Of a stretch of DNA of 64,000 bases, positions 42,194 through 50,024 are shown piece after piece. The notes beneath the pieces were generated by a model. That model made no database searches. It saw only the letters and a list, made by a program, of their open reading frames with translations, and was not told where the DNA came from. Position numbers and translations under genes: made by a program. Source of the DNA: Streptomyces vinaceus (GTDB lineage Bacteria > Actinomycetota > Actinomycetes > Streptomycetales > Streptomycetaceae); assembly GCF_008704935.1 (NCBI RefSeq), contig NZ_CP023692.1, positions 6,797,501-6,861,500 on the forward strand, written 5' to 3'. Numbering within the stretch: position 1 is the stretch's first letter; the number at the start of each line of letters is the position of its first letter.

Positions 42194-42211
42194 CTTTGTG
42201 GAAACTTTGTG
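42194..42211. promoter_or_regulatory. direct-repeat box likely bound by the adjacent response regulator
   Basis: CTTTGTG (42194-42200) and CTTTGTG (42205-42211) are exact direct repeats with an 11-bp period. That period is a hallmark of OmpR/PhoB-family tandem binding. The box is 70-87 bp upstream of the secreted-protein start. Confidence 0.6.
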
Positions 42212-42237
42212 AGTCGGCGCAGGCCCGGTCGGCGTCC

Positions 42238-43686
42238 TCAGCCGCCCCGCGTGGAGATCCAGTCGCGCCGCTTCGGCAGCCGAAGGGTCGGGGCGTCCGC
42301 AGCCGACAGCGGCAGGCGCACCTCGAAGCGGGTGCCCGCACCGCCGGGCGGCGTCCCGATCACCACGGAGCCCTGGTGCAGGGCGACCTGCTGGGCGACG
42401 AGCGTCAGACCGAGCCCGGAGCCGGGGCTGCCGGGGCGGTGGTGGAACCGCCGGAACACGGCCTCCCGCTCACCGGGCGCGATGCCCGGCCCCGCGTCGT
42501 CCACGGTGAGCACCGCGTACCCGCCCTCCGCGTGCACCCGTACCGTGATCCTGGCCGGCTCGCCCGGCAGGTGGCCGTGCACCACCGCGTTGCCCAGCAG
42601 GTTGGCGAGCAGGATGGTCAGCCCGGCGTCCCATCCGAACACCCTGAGTTCGGGCGGGAGTTCCACGTCCAGCAGCGCGCCGGGGTGGCGGCGGGCGCAC
42701 TCCGCGGCCGCCGAGTCCACCAGCTCGGACAGATCGAGCGGGGTGAAGGCGGACACCTCCACCAGATCGCCCCTCGCCAGCATCCGCAGCGCCGTGAGCA
42801 GGTCCAGCAGCCGGGCGTGGTCACGCTGCAAGTCCCGTACGATCTCGGCCCGTTCGGCGGCCGGGAGGTCGGGATGGGCGGCCAGGACGTCCAGGTCGGT
42901 CCGCATGCTCATCAGCGGGGTGCGCAGCTCGTGGGAGGCGGCGGAGGAGAACGAGCGGGCCGTCTCCAGCGCCTGGGCGGTGCGGGCGGCCTGCTCCTCG
43001 TACCGGGCGAGCAACTGGCCGATGGCGGACGACAGTTCGTCCACCTCGGCGATGTTCACGGGAGCGCTGGCGAAGGCCGCCGCGCCCGCGCCCGGGTCGA
43101 GCTCGGCGGCCCGGCGGCTCAGCCTCCGTACGGAGGCGGTGGCGCGGCCGGCCAGCCCGTACGCGAGCAGCCCCGAGACCGGCGCCGCCAGCAGGGCCAC
43201 CAGGAGGACCCGTCGGCGTACGGCCACGACCTGCGGGTCGGCCGCCGAGGCCGGGGTGAACAGCCAGAGCGTGCCCGGCGCCGGACCGGCCACCGGGACG
43301 GTCAGCACCCGCCAGGCGCGCCCCTTGGCCCGCACGGTGACGGGGCCGTCCGCGGTCCGCTCGGGCAGCCGCACCGGGTCGGCGGGCTGCGGGCCGCCCT
43401 CCAGGACGACCGCTCCGTCCGCCGTCCGGACACGGATGCCGGCGTCGAGGACGTCGCCGAGCACCTTGCGGTGCTGGTTCTGCTCCACCTTCGGCTTGCC
43501 GTTGCGGTCGGCCGCGAGCAGCGTCTTGACGTCCGGGAGGACGGCGGAGGCCCGGTCCTGGAGCCGGGTGTCCTGCTGCTGGTGCAGATCGCGGCTGACC
43601 AGTCCGAGCACCAGCAGGCCCGCGGCGAGCACCAGCAGGGGCACCACCACGGTCACCGAGAGGGCGATGCGGGTGGCGAGCTTCAC
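42238..43686 (-). CDS. HAMP-type sensor histidine kinase
   Basis: This 482-residue kinase has TM1 near 8-31, an extracytoplasmic sensor region of about 130 residues, and TM2 near 160-180 followed by a HAMP-like part. The H-box is ARSFSSAASHELRTPLMSMR; the N-box is LLANLLGNAVVHG; the G boxes are VDDAGPGIAPGE and GSGLGLTLVAQQ. The start GTG overlaps the stop of the response regulator gene by 4 bp, so it is its cognate partner. The signal is unknown; the two secreted proteins downstream may be targets or accessory sensors. Confidence 0.93.
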   Translation of the reverse strand: MKLATRIALSVTVVVPLLVLAAGLLVLGLVSRDLHQQQDTRLQDRASAVLPDVKTLLAADRNGKPKVEQNQHRKVLGDVLDAGIRVRTADGAVVLEGGPQPADPVRLPERTADGPVTVRAKGRAWRVLTVPVAGPAPGTLWLFTPASAADPQVVAVRRRVLLVALLAAPVSGLLAYGLAGRATASVRRLSRRAAELDPGAGAAAFASAPVNIAEVDELSSAIGQLLARYEEQAARTAQALETARSFSSAASHELRTPLMSMRTDLDVLAAHPDLPAAERAEIVRDLQRDHARLLDLLTALRMLARGDLVEVSAFTPLDLSELVDSAAAECARRHPGALLDVELPPELRVFGWDAGLTILLANLLGNAVVHGHLPGEPARITVRVHAEGGYAVLTVDDAGPGIAPGEREAVFRRFHHRPGSPGSGLGLTLVAQQVALHQGSVVIGTPPGGAGTRFEVRLPLSAADAPTLRLPKRRDWISTRGG

Positions 43687-44420
43687 GGCCCGCCCTCCCG
43701 TGCCCCGGGGGCGCGCAGCACGAAGCCGACGCCGCGCACGGTGTGGATCAGGCGCGGGCGCCCGCCCTCCTCCAGCTTCCGGCGCAGATAGCTGACGAAG
43801 GTGTCGACGGCGTCGCTGCGGACCTCGAAGTCGTAGCCCCACACCCGGTCCAGCAACTGGTCCCGGGTCAGGACGATCCCCGCGTTGCGCACCAGCTGGA
43901 GCAGGAGCTCGAACTCGCGGCGGGTGAGGTGGAGTTCGTCCTCCCCGTGCCGCACCTGGCGGCGGGCCTCGTCGATCACGAGCGGACCGGCGCGCAGTAC
44001 GTCGGGGGCGGGCTCCGGGGTCGGGCGGCGCCGCAGGAGGGCGTGCAGGCGCAGGACGAGCTCTTCCAGGGCGAAGGGTTTGACCAGGTAGTCGTCCGCC
44101 CCGGCCTGGAGCCCCGCGATCCGGTCCGTCACCTCGTCGAGGGCCGACAGCATCAGGACGGGGGTCTCGTCGCCGCGGGCGCGCAGACCGCGGCAGACCT
44201 CGGTACCGGTGAGGCCGGGCATCGAGACGTCCAGTACGAGGACGTCCGGGCTCTGGTCGGCGAGGACGGCGAGCGCGCCGGGCCCGTCCTCGGCGAGCAG
44301 GACCGTGAAGCCGCTCAGCCGCAGCCCGCGCTCCAGGGACCGGCGGATGGCGGCGTCGTCGTCGGCCACCAGTACCCGCCCGTTGGACGTACTGCCGGTG
44401 GTACGGCCGGTGCCGGTCAC
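43683..44420 (-). CDS. OmpR-family response regulator
   Basis: The 245 residues form a receiver domain (acidic pocket VADDDAA, phospho-Asp64 in LVLDVSMPG, Lys in DDYLVKPFALEEL) and an OmpR winged helix (LTRREFELLLQLVRNAG, then RSDAVDTFVSYLRRKLE). It is coupled at both ends: 4 bp with the upstream TPR-like regulator and 4 bp with the kinase. The CTTTGTG direct repeat at 42194 is a likely site of action. Confidence 0.94.
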   Translation of the reverse strand: MTGTGRTTGSTSNGRVLVADDDAAIRRSLERGLRLSGFTVLLAEDGPGALAVLADQSPDVLVLDVSMPGLTGTEVCRGLRARGDETPVLMLSALDEVTDRIAGLQAGADDYLVKPFALEELVLRLHALLRRRPTPEPAPDVLRAGPLVIDEARRQVRHGEDELHLTRREFELLLQLVRNAGIVLTRDQLLDRVWGYDFEVRSDAVDTFVSYLRRKLEEGGRPRLIHTVRGVGFVLRAPGAREGGP

Positions 44421-45418
44421 AGTGCTCTCCTCCTCGCGCGCGGCTCCTCGCGCGGGCCCGGCCGCGCAAGGCCGGCCGCGCAGGTCCGGCCGACCCTCTC
44501 ATGGCCGCCGCAGCCCGCGGAAGGCGGGGTGCGCGGGCGGGCCTGCGCCCGGAGGGCCTCGGCGAGGTACCCGCTCGTGTCCCGCAGGGCGCGGGGTACG
44601 CGAGGGCCGCGCCCGATGGTGCGGAGCGTGCGCGCCAGCGCGGCCAGGGCGCGGACGGAGCCGATGTCCGGGACGGCCTCGACCAGGCCGGACAGCCGGG
44701 CGTCCGTATCGCGCCAGGCTCCGGCCCGGGCGAGCACGCAGGCCTGCTCGGCGGCGAAGAGCGACCGGTAGGCGGGTGCGTCGCCCGCCGCCGTCGCCTC
44801 GTGCAGCAGGGCCGCGGCGGCGTCCAGGTCCCCCAGCTCGGCGAGGGCGAGCCCGTGGTGCCCGTCGAGCTCAGACCGGTCGAACCACCAGGTCCAGGAG
44901 GGATCCCGCCCGGACGGCCCGTCCGCCAGGAGTTCCCGGGCGGCGGCCAGGGAGCGCAGCGCCCGCCGGCCCTGCCGGAGCCGGGCACGCGCGCGTGCCT
45001 CCCGTACGTGGAAGATGGCGGCCACCCGCGCCGGCAGGTCCCGGCCGGCCAGGACGGACGAGGAGATGCGCAGCGACTCCCGGGGGCGCCCCAGGTGCTC
45101 TTCCTGGAGGCACAGTACGGACAGGACGAGCAGTTCGACGGAGCGGGACCCGTCGGGGAGGGTCTGGGCCAGGGCGAGCGCGCGGTGGCTGAGCCGCCGG
45201 GAGGTCCGGTGCCGCTCGGCGTCGAAGAGGATCCAGGCGGCGACCTGTAAGAGTTCCATCAGCGCGGACCGTTCGGCCGCAGGGAGATTCCGGGGCGCGG
45301 GCCGGCCGACCGACGCGGATGCGCGCAGCGCCGCCGGGGCGGCCCGGCGGGCCCCGGCCGTCCGGTCCGTTTCGAGGAGTTCCGCGGTCAGCGCGGCCAT
45401 GCGTTCCATGCGTTCCAT
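44417..45418 (-). CDS. TPR-like regulatory protein lacking an HTH
   Basis: The 333 residues are nearly all helical. Segments such as RLSHRALALAQTLPDGSRSV, LGRPRESLRISSSVLAGRDL and LAELGDLDAAAALLHEATAA resemble the TPR half of Streptomyces XRE-TPR regulators, but no DNA-binding domain precedes it. The start lies in three tandem 9-bp units (MERMERM). Codon 57 is TTA (45250-45248), so bldA dependence is expected. It is coupled by ATGA to the response regulator, so it may tune that two-component system. A frame reaching 45505 exists but looks non-coding. Confidence 0.75.
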   Translation of the reverse strand: MERMERMAALTAELLETDRTAGARRAAPAALRASASVGRPAPRNLPAAERSALMELLQVAAWILFDAERHRTSRRLSHRALALAQTLPDGSRSVELLVLSVLCLQEEHLGRPRESLRISSSVLAGRDLPARVAAIFHVREARARARLRQGRRALRSLAAARELLADGPSGRDPSWTWWFDRSELDGHHGLALAELGDLDAAAALLHEATAAGDAPAYRSLFAAEQACVLARAGAWRDTDARLSGLVEAVPDIGSVRALAALARTLRTIGRGPRVPRALRDTSGYLAEALRAQARPRTPPSAGCGGHERVGRTCAAGLARPGPREEPRARRRAL

Positions 45419-45528
45419 GCTCCAAGCCTGCGGCCTCGCGTACGCGGGGGAAGACGGCCCGCGCGCACCCGGCATGATGGGGGCCGAAACGCCGCCCCGC
45501 GGCACCCCCCCACCCGAGGAGGAGCGGC

Positions 45529-46413
45529 ATGTCCGCCCGGCCCACGCCGTATCCCGAACGCCCCGCGCAGGCCCCGGTCACCGGGGGCGGCCTCGCGGAG
45601 CTCCTGCGCAGGGTCCGCTACGAGGTCCTGCCGGCGAAGGCCACCGAGGACAAGGTGCTGGCGCACGTCCCGGCCGAGGTGCCGGTCACCGTCACCGCCT
45701 CCCCGGCCAAGGGCATAGGTCCGACGCTGGACCTCGCCACCCGCCTGGCCGGGCACGGCTACCGGGTCGTCCCGCACATCCCGGCCCGGCAGATCGCCGA
45801 CGCCGGTCACCTGTCGGACATCGTGGACCGGCTGGTCGCGGCCGGGATCGAGGACGTCTTCGTACCGGCCGGGGACGCCGACCCGCCGGCCGGGGCGTAC
45901 GACGCGGCCCTGCCCGTGCTGCGGCGGCTCGGCGAGCTGGGCAGCCCGTTCGCGCACGTGGGCATCACCGGCTACCCGGAGAGCCATCCCCTCATCGCCG
46001 ACGAGGTCGCCGTACGGGCGATGTCGGACAAGCAGCCGCACGCGACGTACATCGTCAGCAACCTCTGCTTCGACCCGGCGACCCTGCGGCAGTGGCTCGG
46101 GCAGGTGCGGCGCCGGCGGATCGTGCTGCCCGTGCACGTCGGGGTGGCCGGTCCCGTCGAGCGGGCGAAGCTGCTGTCCATGGCCACGAAGATCGGCGTG
46201 GGGGAATCGGCCAAGTTCCTGACCCGGCACCCCTCGTGGTTCCTGCGCTTCGCCGCCCCCGGCGGCTACTCCCCGGACCGGCTGCTGCGCCGTGCCGCAC
46301 CCGTGCTGGGCGCGCCCGAGTCCGCGGTGGCCGGGCTGCACCTGTTCACGTTCAACCAGATCGCCGAGACGGAGCGCTGGCGCCGCGCGATGCTGGAGCG
46401 CACGGGCGGCTGA
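45529..46413 (+). CDS. methylenetetrahydrofolate reductase-family protein
   Basis: This 294-residue TIM-barrel protein has family features: YEVLPAKATEDKVL, VTVTASPAKGIGPTLDLA, a middle VFVPAGDADPPAG (GGD-like region) and SNLCFDPATLRQWL. It resembles the subgroup of MTHFR-like proteins that lack full MetF similarity, so the reaction with methylene-H4folate and FAD is likely but not certain. GAGGAGGAG is an ideal ribosome-binding site. It is divergent from the TPR-like regulator. Confidence 0.85.
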   Translation: MSARPTPYPERPAQAPVTGGGLAELLRRVRYEVLPAKATEDKVLAHVPAEVPVTVTASPAKGIGPTLDLATRLAGHGYRVVPHIPARQIADAGHLSDIVDRLVAAGIEDVFVPAGDADPPAGAYDAALPVLRRLGELGSPFAHVGITGYPESHPLIADEVAVRAMSDKQPHATYIVSNLCFDPATLRQWLGQVRRRRIVLPVHVGVAGPVERAKLLSMATKIGVGESAKFLTRHPSWFLRFAAPGGYSPDRLLRRAAPVLGAPESAVAGLHLFTFNQIAETERWRRAMLERTGG

Positions 46414-46522
46414 GGGGGAGGGACGTACATCTGGAATTCGCCTGACTCGACCCGGACTTGAACGCTGCCCGGCTAGCGTTCGCCTCGATGCCCGGAGCGA
46501 CATGTACAGGTCAGGAGATGAT

Positions 46523-47356
46523 GTGCGCAGCCTGCTGGCACCGACGAGGACGATGAACGAAGAGGCCCGGGAGGCGGCCTCCCGCCCGAGGCGGTGGCGG
46601 GCGGGACTGCGCCGCACCGCGACCACCGCCGGGCTGGGGGCCGCGGCGCTGGTGATGGCCCTTCCGGCCGTGGCCGTCGCCGACGTGATACCGGCCCTGC
46701 CGCAGAACGCGGACGGCCTGGAACAGACCTTCTCACCCGCCTTCGACTACGACGGGGACGGCTGCTACGCCACAGCCGCGATCAGCAGCAGTGGCGTGCT
46801 CAACCCCGGACTGAAGCCCGGCGGAGCGGTGAACGGGCACTGCCGGGACCTCGTACAGCTGCAGAACTCCAACACCTACTCCCGCGCCAAGTGCAACAAC
46901 GGCTGGTGCGCCGTCATGTACGCGGGCTACTTCGAGAAGGACCAGGCCACGCTCGGGCCCGCGGCCATCGGGCACCGGCACGACTTCGAGCACGTGGTGG
47001 TCTGGATCAAGGACAACGCGGTCCAGTACGTGTCGACTTCGCAGCACAGCGGCTGGAAGTGGTACCCGCGCTCGCAGGTCCGCTTCGACGGGACCCACGC
47101 GAAGGTCGTCTACCACAAGGACGGTGTCTCGACGCACTTCTACCGCCTCGCGAACGGCAACGACGAGCCCGCCGAGAACCACACCGGCAACTGGTTCTAC
47201 CCGCGCCTCGTCGGCTGGAACGGCTACCCGGCGGGCCTGCGCGACAAGCTCATGAACGCCGACTTCGGCTCGGCAACGATCAAGATCACCGACGGCCGCT
47301 TCAGCGACGCCCTGAACGCCTCGAAGCCGCCGATCCCCTTCGACCCCTACGCCTGA
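46523..47356 (+). CDS. secreted NPP1 / necrosis-inducing-like protein
   Basis: A precursor of about 277 residues with a signal peptide (basic RPRRWRAGLRRTATTAG, then a hydrophobic core ending AVAVA) and an NPP1 domain. The family heptapeptide is GHRHDFEHVVVW near 148-159, where classic members have GHRHDWE. Two Cys pairs (DGCY...GHCRD, AKCNNGWC) are visible. NLPs bind plant membrane sphingolipids and can be toxic; many bacterial ones have unknown roles. AGGAGATGAT favours the GTG at 46523; ATG at 46502 or 46553 are alternatives. Confidence 0.88.
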   Translation: MRSLLAPTRTMNEEAREAASRPRRWRAGLRRTATTAGLGAAALVMALPAVAVADVIPALPQNADGLEQTFSPAFDYDGDGCYATAAISSSGVLNPGLKPGGAVNGHCRDLVQLQNSNTYSRAKCNNGWCAVMYAGYFEKDQATLGPAAIGHRHDFEHVVVWIKDNAVQYVSTSQHSGWKWYPRSQVRFDGTHAKVVYHKDGVSTHFYRLANGNDEPAENHTGNWFYPRLVGWNGYPAGLRDKLMNADFGSATIKITDGRFSDALNASKPPIPFDPYA

Positions 47357-47375
47357 TCTGGGCGGGCAACGCGCG

Positions 47376-47415
47376 CGGCCCGTTCCTCCGCCGGTTTGGG
47401 CGGTGGAACGGGCCG
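47376..47415. terminator. hairpin between convergent NPP1 and GAPDH genes
   Basis: A 17-bp inverted repeat with one mismatch (47376-47392 with 47399-47415) and a 6-base loop occupies the 84-bp gap between two convergent genes. It is a good bidirectional terminator candidate. Confidence 0.75.
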
Positions 47416-47440
47416 TGGGCGGAGCGGTGGGGATACGGGA

Positions 47441-48886
47441 TCAGACCGCCGGGGCCGGGTACGTCGGGTACTCGACGCCGGAGACGTGCTGGACGACCCG
47501 GATGACCTGGCACGAGTAGCCGAACTCGTTGTCGTACCAGAGGTAGAGGATCGCGTTGTCGCCGTCGACCTTGGTGGCACCGGCGTCGACGATCGACGAG
47601 TGGCGCGAGCCCACGAAGTCCATCGACACCGCGTCGGGAGCGGTCGTGAAGTCGATCTGGCGCTTCAGCGGGGAGTTCAGCGAGACGTCACGGAGGTAGT
47701 CGAGGACCTCCTCGCGGGTGGTCTCGCGGCCCAGGCGCAGGCTCAGGATCGCGATCGAGACGTCCGGGACGGGGACGCGGATCGAGCTGCCGGTGATCGG
47801 CGCCTTGAGGTCGGGCAGCGCCTTGGCCACGGCCGAGGCGGCACCGGTCTCGGTGATCACCATGTTCAGCGGCGCGGAGCGGCCGCGGCGGTCGGCCTTG
47901 TGGTAGTTGTCCAGCAGGTTCTGGTCGTTGGTGAACGAGTGGACGGTCTCCACGTGACCGCGCAGCACGCCGTACTCGTCGTCCATGGCCTTGAGCGGCG
48001 GGACGATCGCGTTGGTGGTGCAGGAGGCGCAGGACAGGATCTGCTCGTCCGGCTTGATCGTGTCGTGGTTGACGCCGTGCACGATGTTCGGGACGTCGCC
48101 CTTGCCCGGAGCGGTCAGGACGACCTTGTCGATACCGGGGCGCAGGTGCTTGGAGAGGCCCTCGCGGTCGCGCCACTTGCCGGTGTTGTCGATGAGGATG
48201 GCGTCCTTGATGCCGTACGCCGTGTAGTCGACCTCGCTCGGGTCGTTGGCGTAGATCACCTTGATCGCGTTGCCGTTGGCGACGATGGTGCTGCTCGCCT
48301 CGTCGACCGTGATCGTGCCCTGGAACTGGCCGTGGATGGAGTCCCGGCGCAGCAGCGAGGCGCGCTTGACGAGGTCGGCCTCGCCGCCCCCGCGGACGAC
48401 GACGGCACGCAGGCGCAGCCCGTTGCCGGAGCCGGCCTTCTCGATCAGGAGGCGGGCGACGAGGCGGCCGATGCGGCCGAAGCCGTACAGGACCACGTCG
48501 CGGCCCTCGCCGCGCTCGATCTTGTTGGCGCCGGTGGCGCCGGCGACGGCCTCGGCGGTGAAGCGCTCCACGGACAGGCCGCGGTCGTCGGCCTCGTACG
48601 TGGCGGCGAGCATGCCGATGTCGATCTGGGAGGGGCCCAGGTCCAGCGTGGTGAGCGCCTGCAGGAACGGCAGGGTCTCCGTGACGGAGAGCTCCTCGCC
48701 GGCTATCTGACGGGCGAATCGGTGGGTCTTCAGGATGCTGACCACCGACTTGTTCACCAAGGAGCGGCTGTGCAGCAGGATCGTCACGTCCCGCTCACGG
48801 TGCAGCTTCCCGATGATCGGGATCATCGACTCCGCGATCTCCTCGCGGTTCTTCCAGTTGGTGAACGAGTCGTCATTGACAGTCAC
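47441..48886 (-). CDS. gap: glyceraldehyde-3-phosphate dehydrogenase with long N-terminus
   Basis: At 481 residues it has about 130 extra residues before the NAD-binding start VVLYGFGRIGRLVARLL. Catalytic Cys is in LSCASCTTNAIVPPL near residue 288 and the end WYDNEFGYSCQVIRV is typical. The extended form occurs as a second GAPDH in actinobacteria. The extension (SFTNWKNREEIAESMIPIIG...) has no obvious function. It oxidises glyceraldehyde 3-phosphate in glycolysis or runs the reverse reaction. Codon usage looks like that of a highly expressed gene. Confidence 0.95.
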   Translation of the reverse strand: MTVNDDSFTNWKNREEIAESMIPIIGKLHRERDVTILLHSRSLVNKSVVSILKTHRFARQIAGEELSVTETLPFLQALTTLDLGPSQIDIGMLAATYEADDRGLSVERFTAEAVAGATGANKIERGEGRDVVLYGFGRIGRLVARLLIEKAGSGNGLRLRAVVVRGGGEADLVKRASLLRRDSIHGQFQGTITVDEASSTIVANGNAIKVIYANDPSEVDYTAYGIKDAILIDNTGKWRDREGLSKHLRPGIDKVVLTAPGKGDVPNIVHGVNHDTIKPDEQILSCASCTTNAIVPPLKAMDDEYGVLRGHVETVHSFTNDQNLLDNYHKADRRGRSAPLNMVITETGAASAVAKALPDLKAPITGSSIRVPVPDVSIAILSLRLGRETTREEVLDYLRDVSLNSPLKRQIDFTTAPDAVSMDFVGSRHSSIVDAGATKVDGDNAILYLWYDNEFGYSCQVIRVVQHVSGVEYPTYPAPAV

Positions 48887-49063
48887 AGGTTTATCTTTCG
48901 AGCTAGGCGGCGCTCACATGCTAACCCCACACCACTTTGACCACTCAAGGGGTACCGCCAGGACGGCGTTCCGATGCGATATGCCGGATTTGCTCCTGTG
49001 TGATCCTCCGAGTAGCCGTCGGCCGGGGTGTCCGGACCGGCCTCACGGCCGCTCCGGACCCGG

Positions 49064-49936
49064 TCAGCCGGCGATCGGGTACATCGTTCCCCGGCGCCCC
49101 TCCGCCGAGGTCAGCCACTCCAGCTTCTCCGCCGTGTCGGTGGCCGGCAGCGGGGTGTGCAGCACGATCGACAGGTCGGGCCGCGCCGGTACGCGCAGCT
49201 GCGTGGACTCCACGTACAGCGTGCCCACGACCGGGTGCTCGATCTCCTTGCGGACCTGGCCGCCGGGCCGGATGTCCCGCTGGTCCCACAGCTGCGCGAA
49301 CTCGGGGCTGAGCTCCCGCGCCTCCTCGATGACGGCCTGGAACCCCTCGTCCTCGGGCCATTCCGAGCTCGCCGCCCGGTACTGGGCGACCACGACGCAC
49401 GCGATGTCCTCCCAGTGCGGCGAACGGGCCTTGTAGATGGGGTCGGTGAAGAACGCGATGAGGCAGTTCTGCACGATCTCCGGGCGCATGCCGAGCACGA
49501 GCGCGGCGGCGTCGTTGTAGAGGACCGTGTTCCAGTACGCGTCCATGATGTGGGCGGGGAACGGCATCCAGGCGTCGATCAGCCGCTTCAGCCCGTCGCA
49601 CATGTCCCGGTCGGCCGGGGCCACTTCGAGCGCGGGCGGGTTGAGCCCCGCCAGTACGTACAGGTGCCGGCGCTCGGCGCTGGACAGCTTGAGGACCCGG
49701 CCCACCGAGTCGAGCACTTGCGGGGACACCGTGATGTCGCGGCCCTGTTCCAGCCACTGGTACCAGGAGACCCCGACCCCCGCGAGCACGGCGACCTCCT
49801 CGCGGCGCAGGCCCGGGGTGCGTCGGCGGGCCCCGCCGTCCGGCAGACCCGCCTCCGTGGGGGTGACCCGGGCCCGTCTGCTCATCAGGAACTCGCGCAG
49901 CTCGGAACGGCGGTGCTTGTCGATCGGTGTAGCCAC
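49064..49936 (-). CDS. XRE-type HTH regulator with MmyB-like ligand domain
   Basis: The 290 residues carry an HTH (about 8-80, ARRRTPGLRREEVAVLAGVG and WYQWLEQGRDITVSPQVLDS) and an MmyB-like domain (about 105-280, with MDAYWNTVLYNDAAALVLGM). It is a paralogue of the regulator at 12899-13798 in the same arrangement, divergent from a DHA2 exporter. A palindrome in between, with different sequence, is a likely operator. The 177 bp before its GAPDH neighbour hold the latter's promoter. Confidence 0.92.
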   Translation of the reverse strand: MATPIDKHRRSELREFLMSRRARVTPTEAGLPDGGARRRTPGLRREEVAVLAGVGVSWYQWLEQGRDITVSPQVLDSVGRVLKLSSAERRHLYVLAGLNPPALEVAPADRDMCDGLKRLIDAWMPFPAHIMDAYWNTVLYNDAAALVLGMRPEIVQNCLIAFFTDPIYKARSPHWEDIACVVVAQYRAASSEWPEDEGFQAVIEEARELSPEFAQLWDQRDIRPGGQVRKEIEHPVVGTLYVESTQLRVPARPDLSIVLHTPLPATDTAEKLEWLTSAEGRRGTMYPIAG

Positions 49937-49956
49937 TCACTCCCCCTGTCGGCTGC

Positions 49957-49970
49957 CTGGTGGTGCCACC
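49957..49970. promoter_or_regulatory. probable operator of the HTH/DHA2 pair
   Basis: TGGTGG and CCACCA form a perfect 6-bp inverted repeat with a 2-bp centre in the 88-bp gap between the divergent regulator and exporter. A -10-like GATAAG follows to the right. Confidence 0.55.
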
Positions 49971-50024
49971 AACAGGATAAGTTCCCACTCTCCACGGCCA
50001 TTCCCGGGCGGCGAGGGTGTGGCC

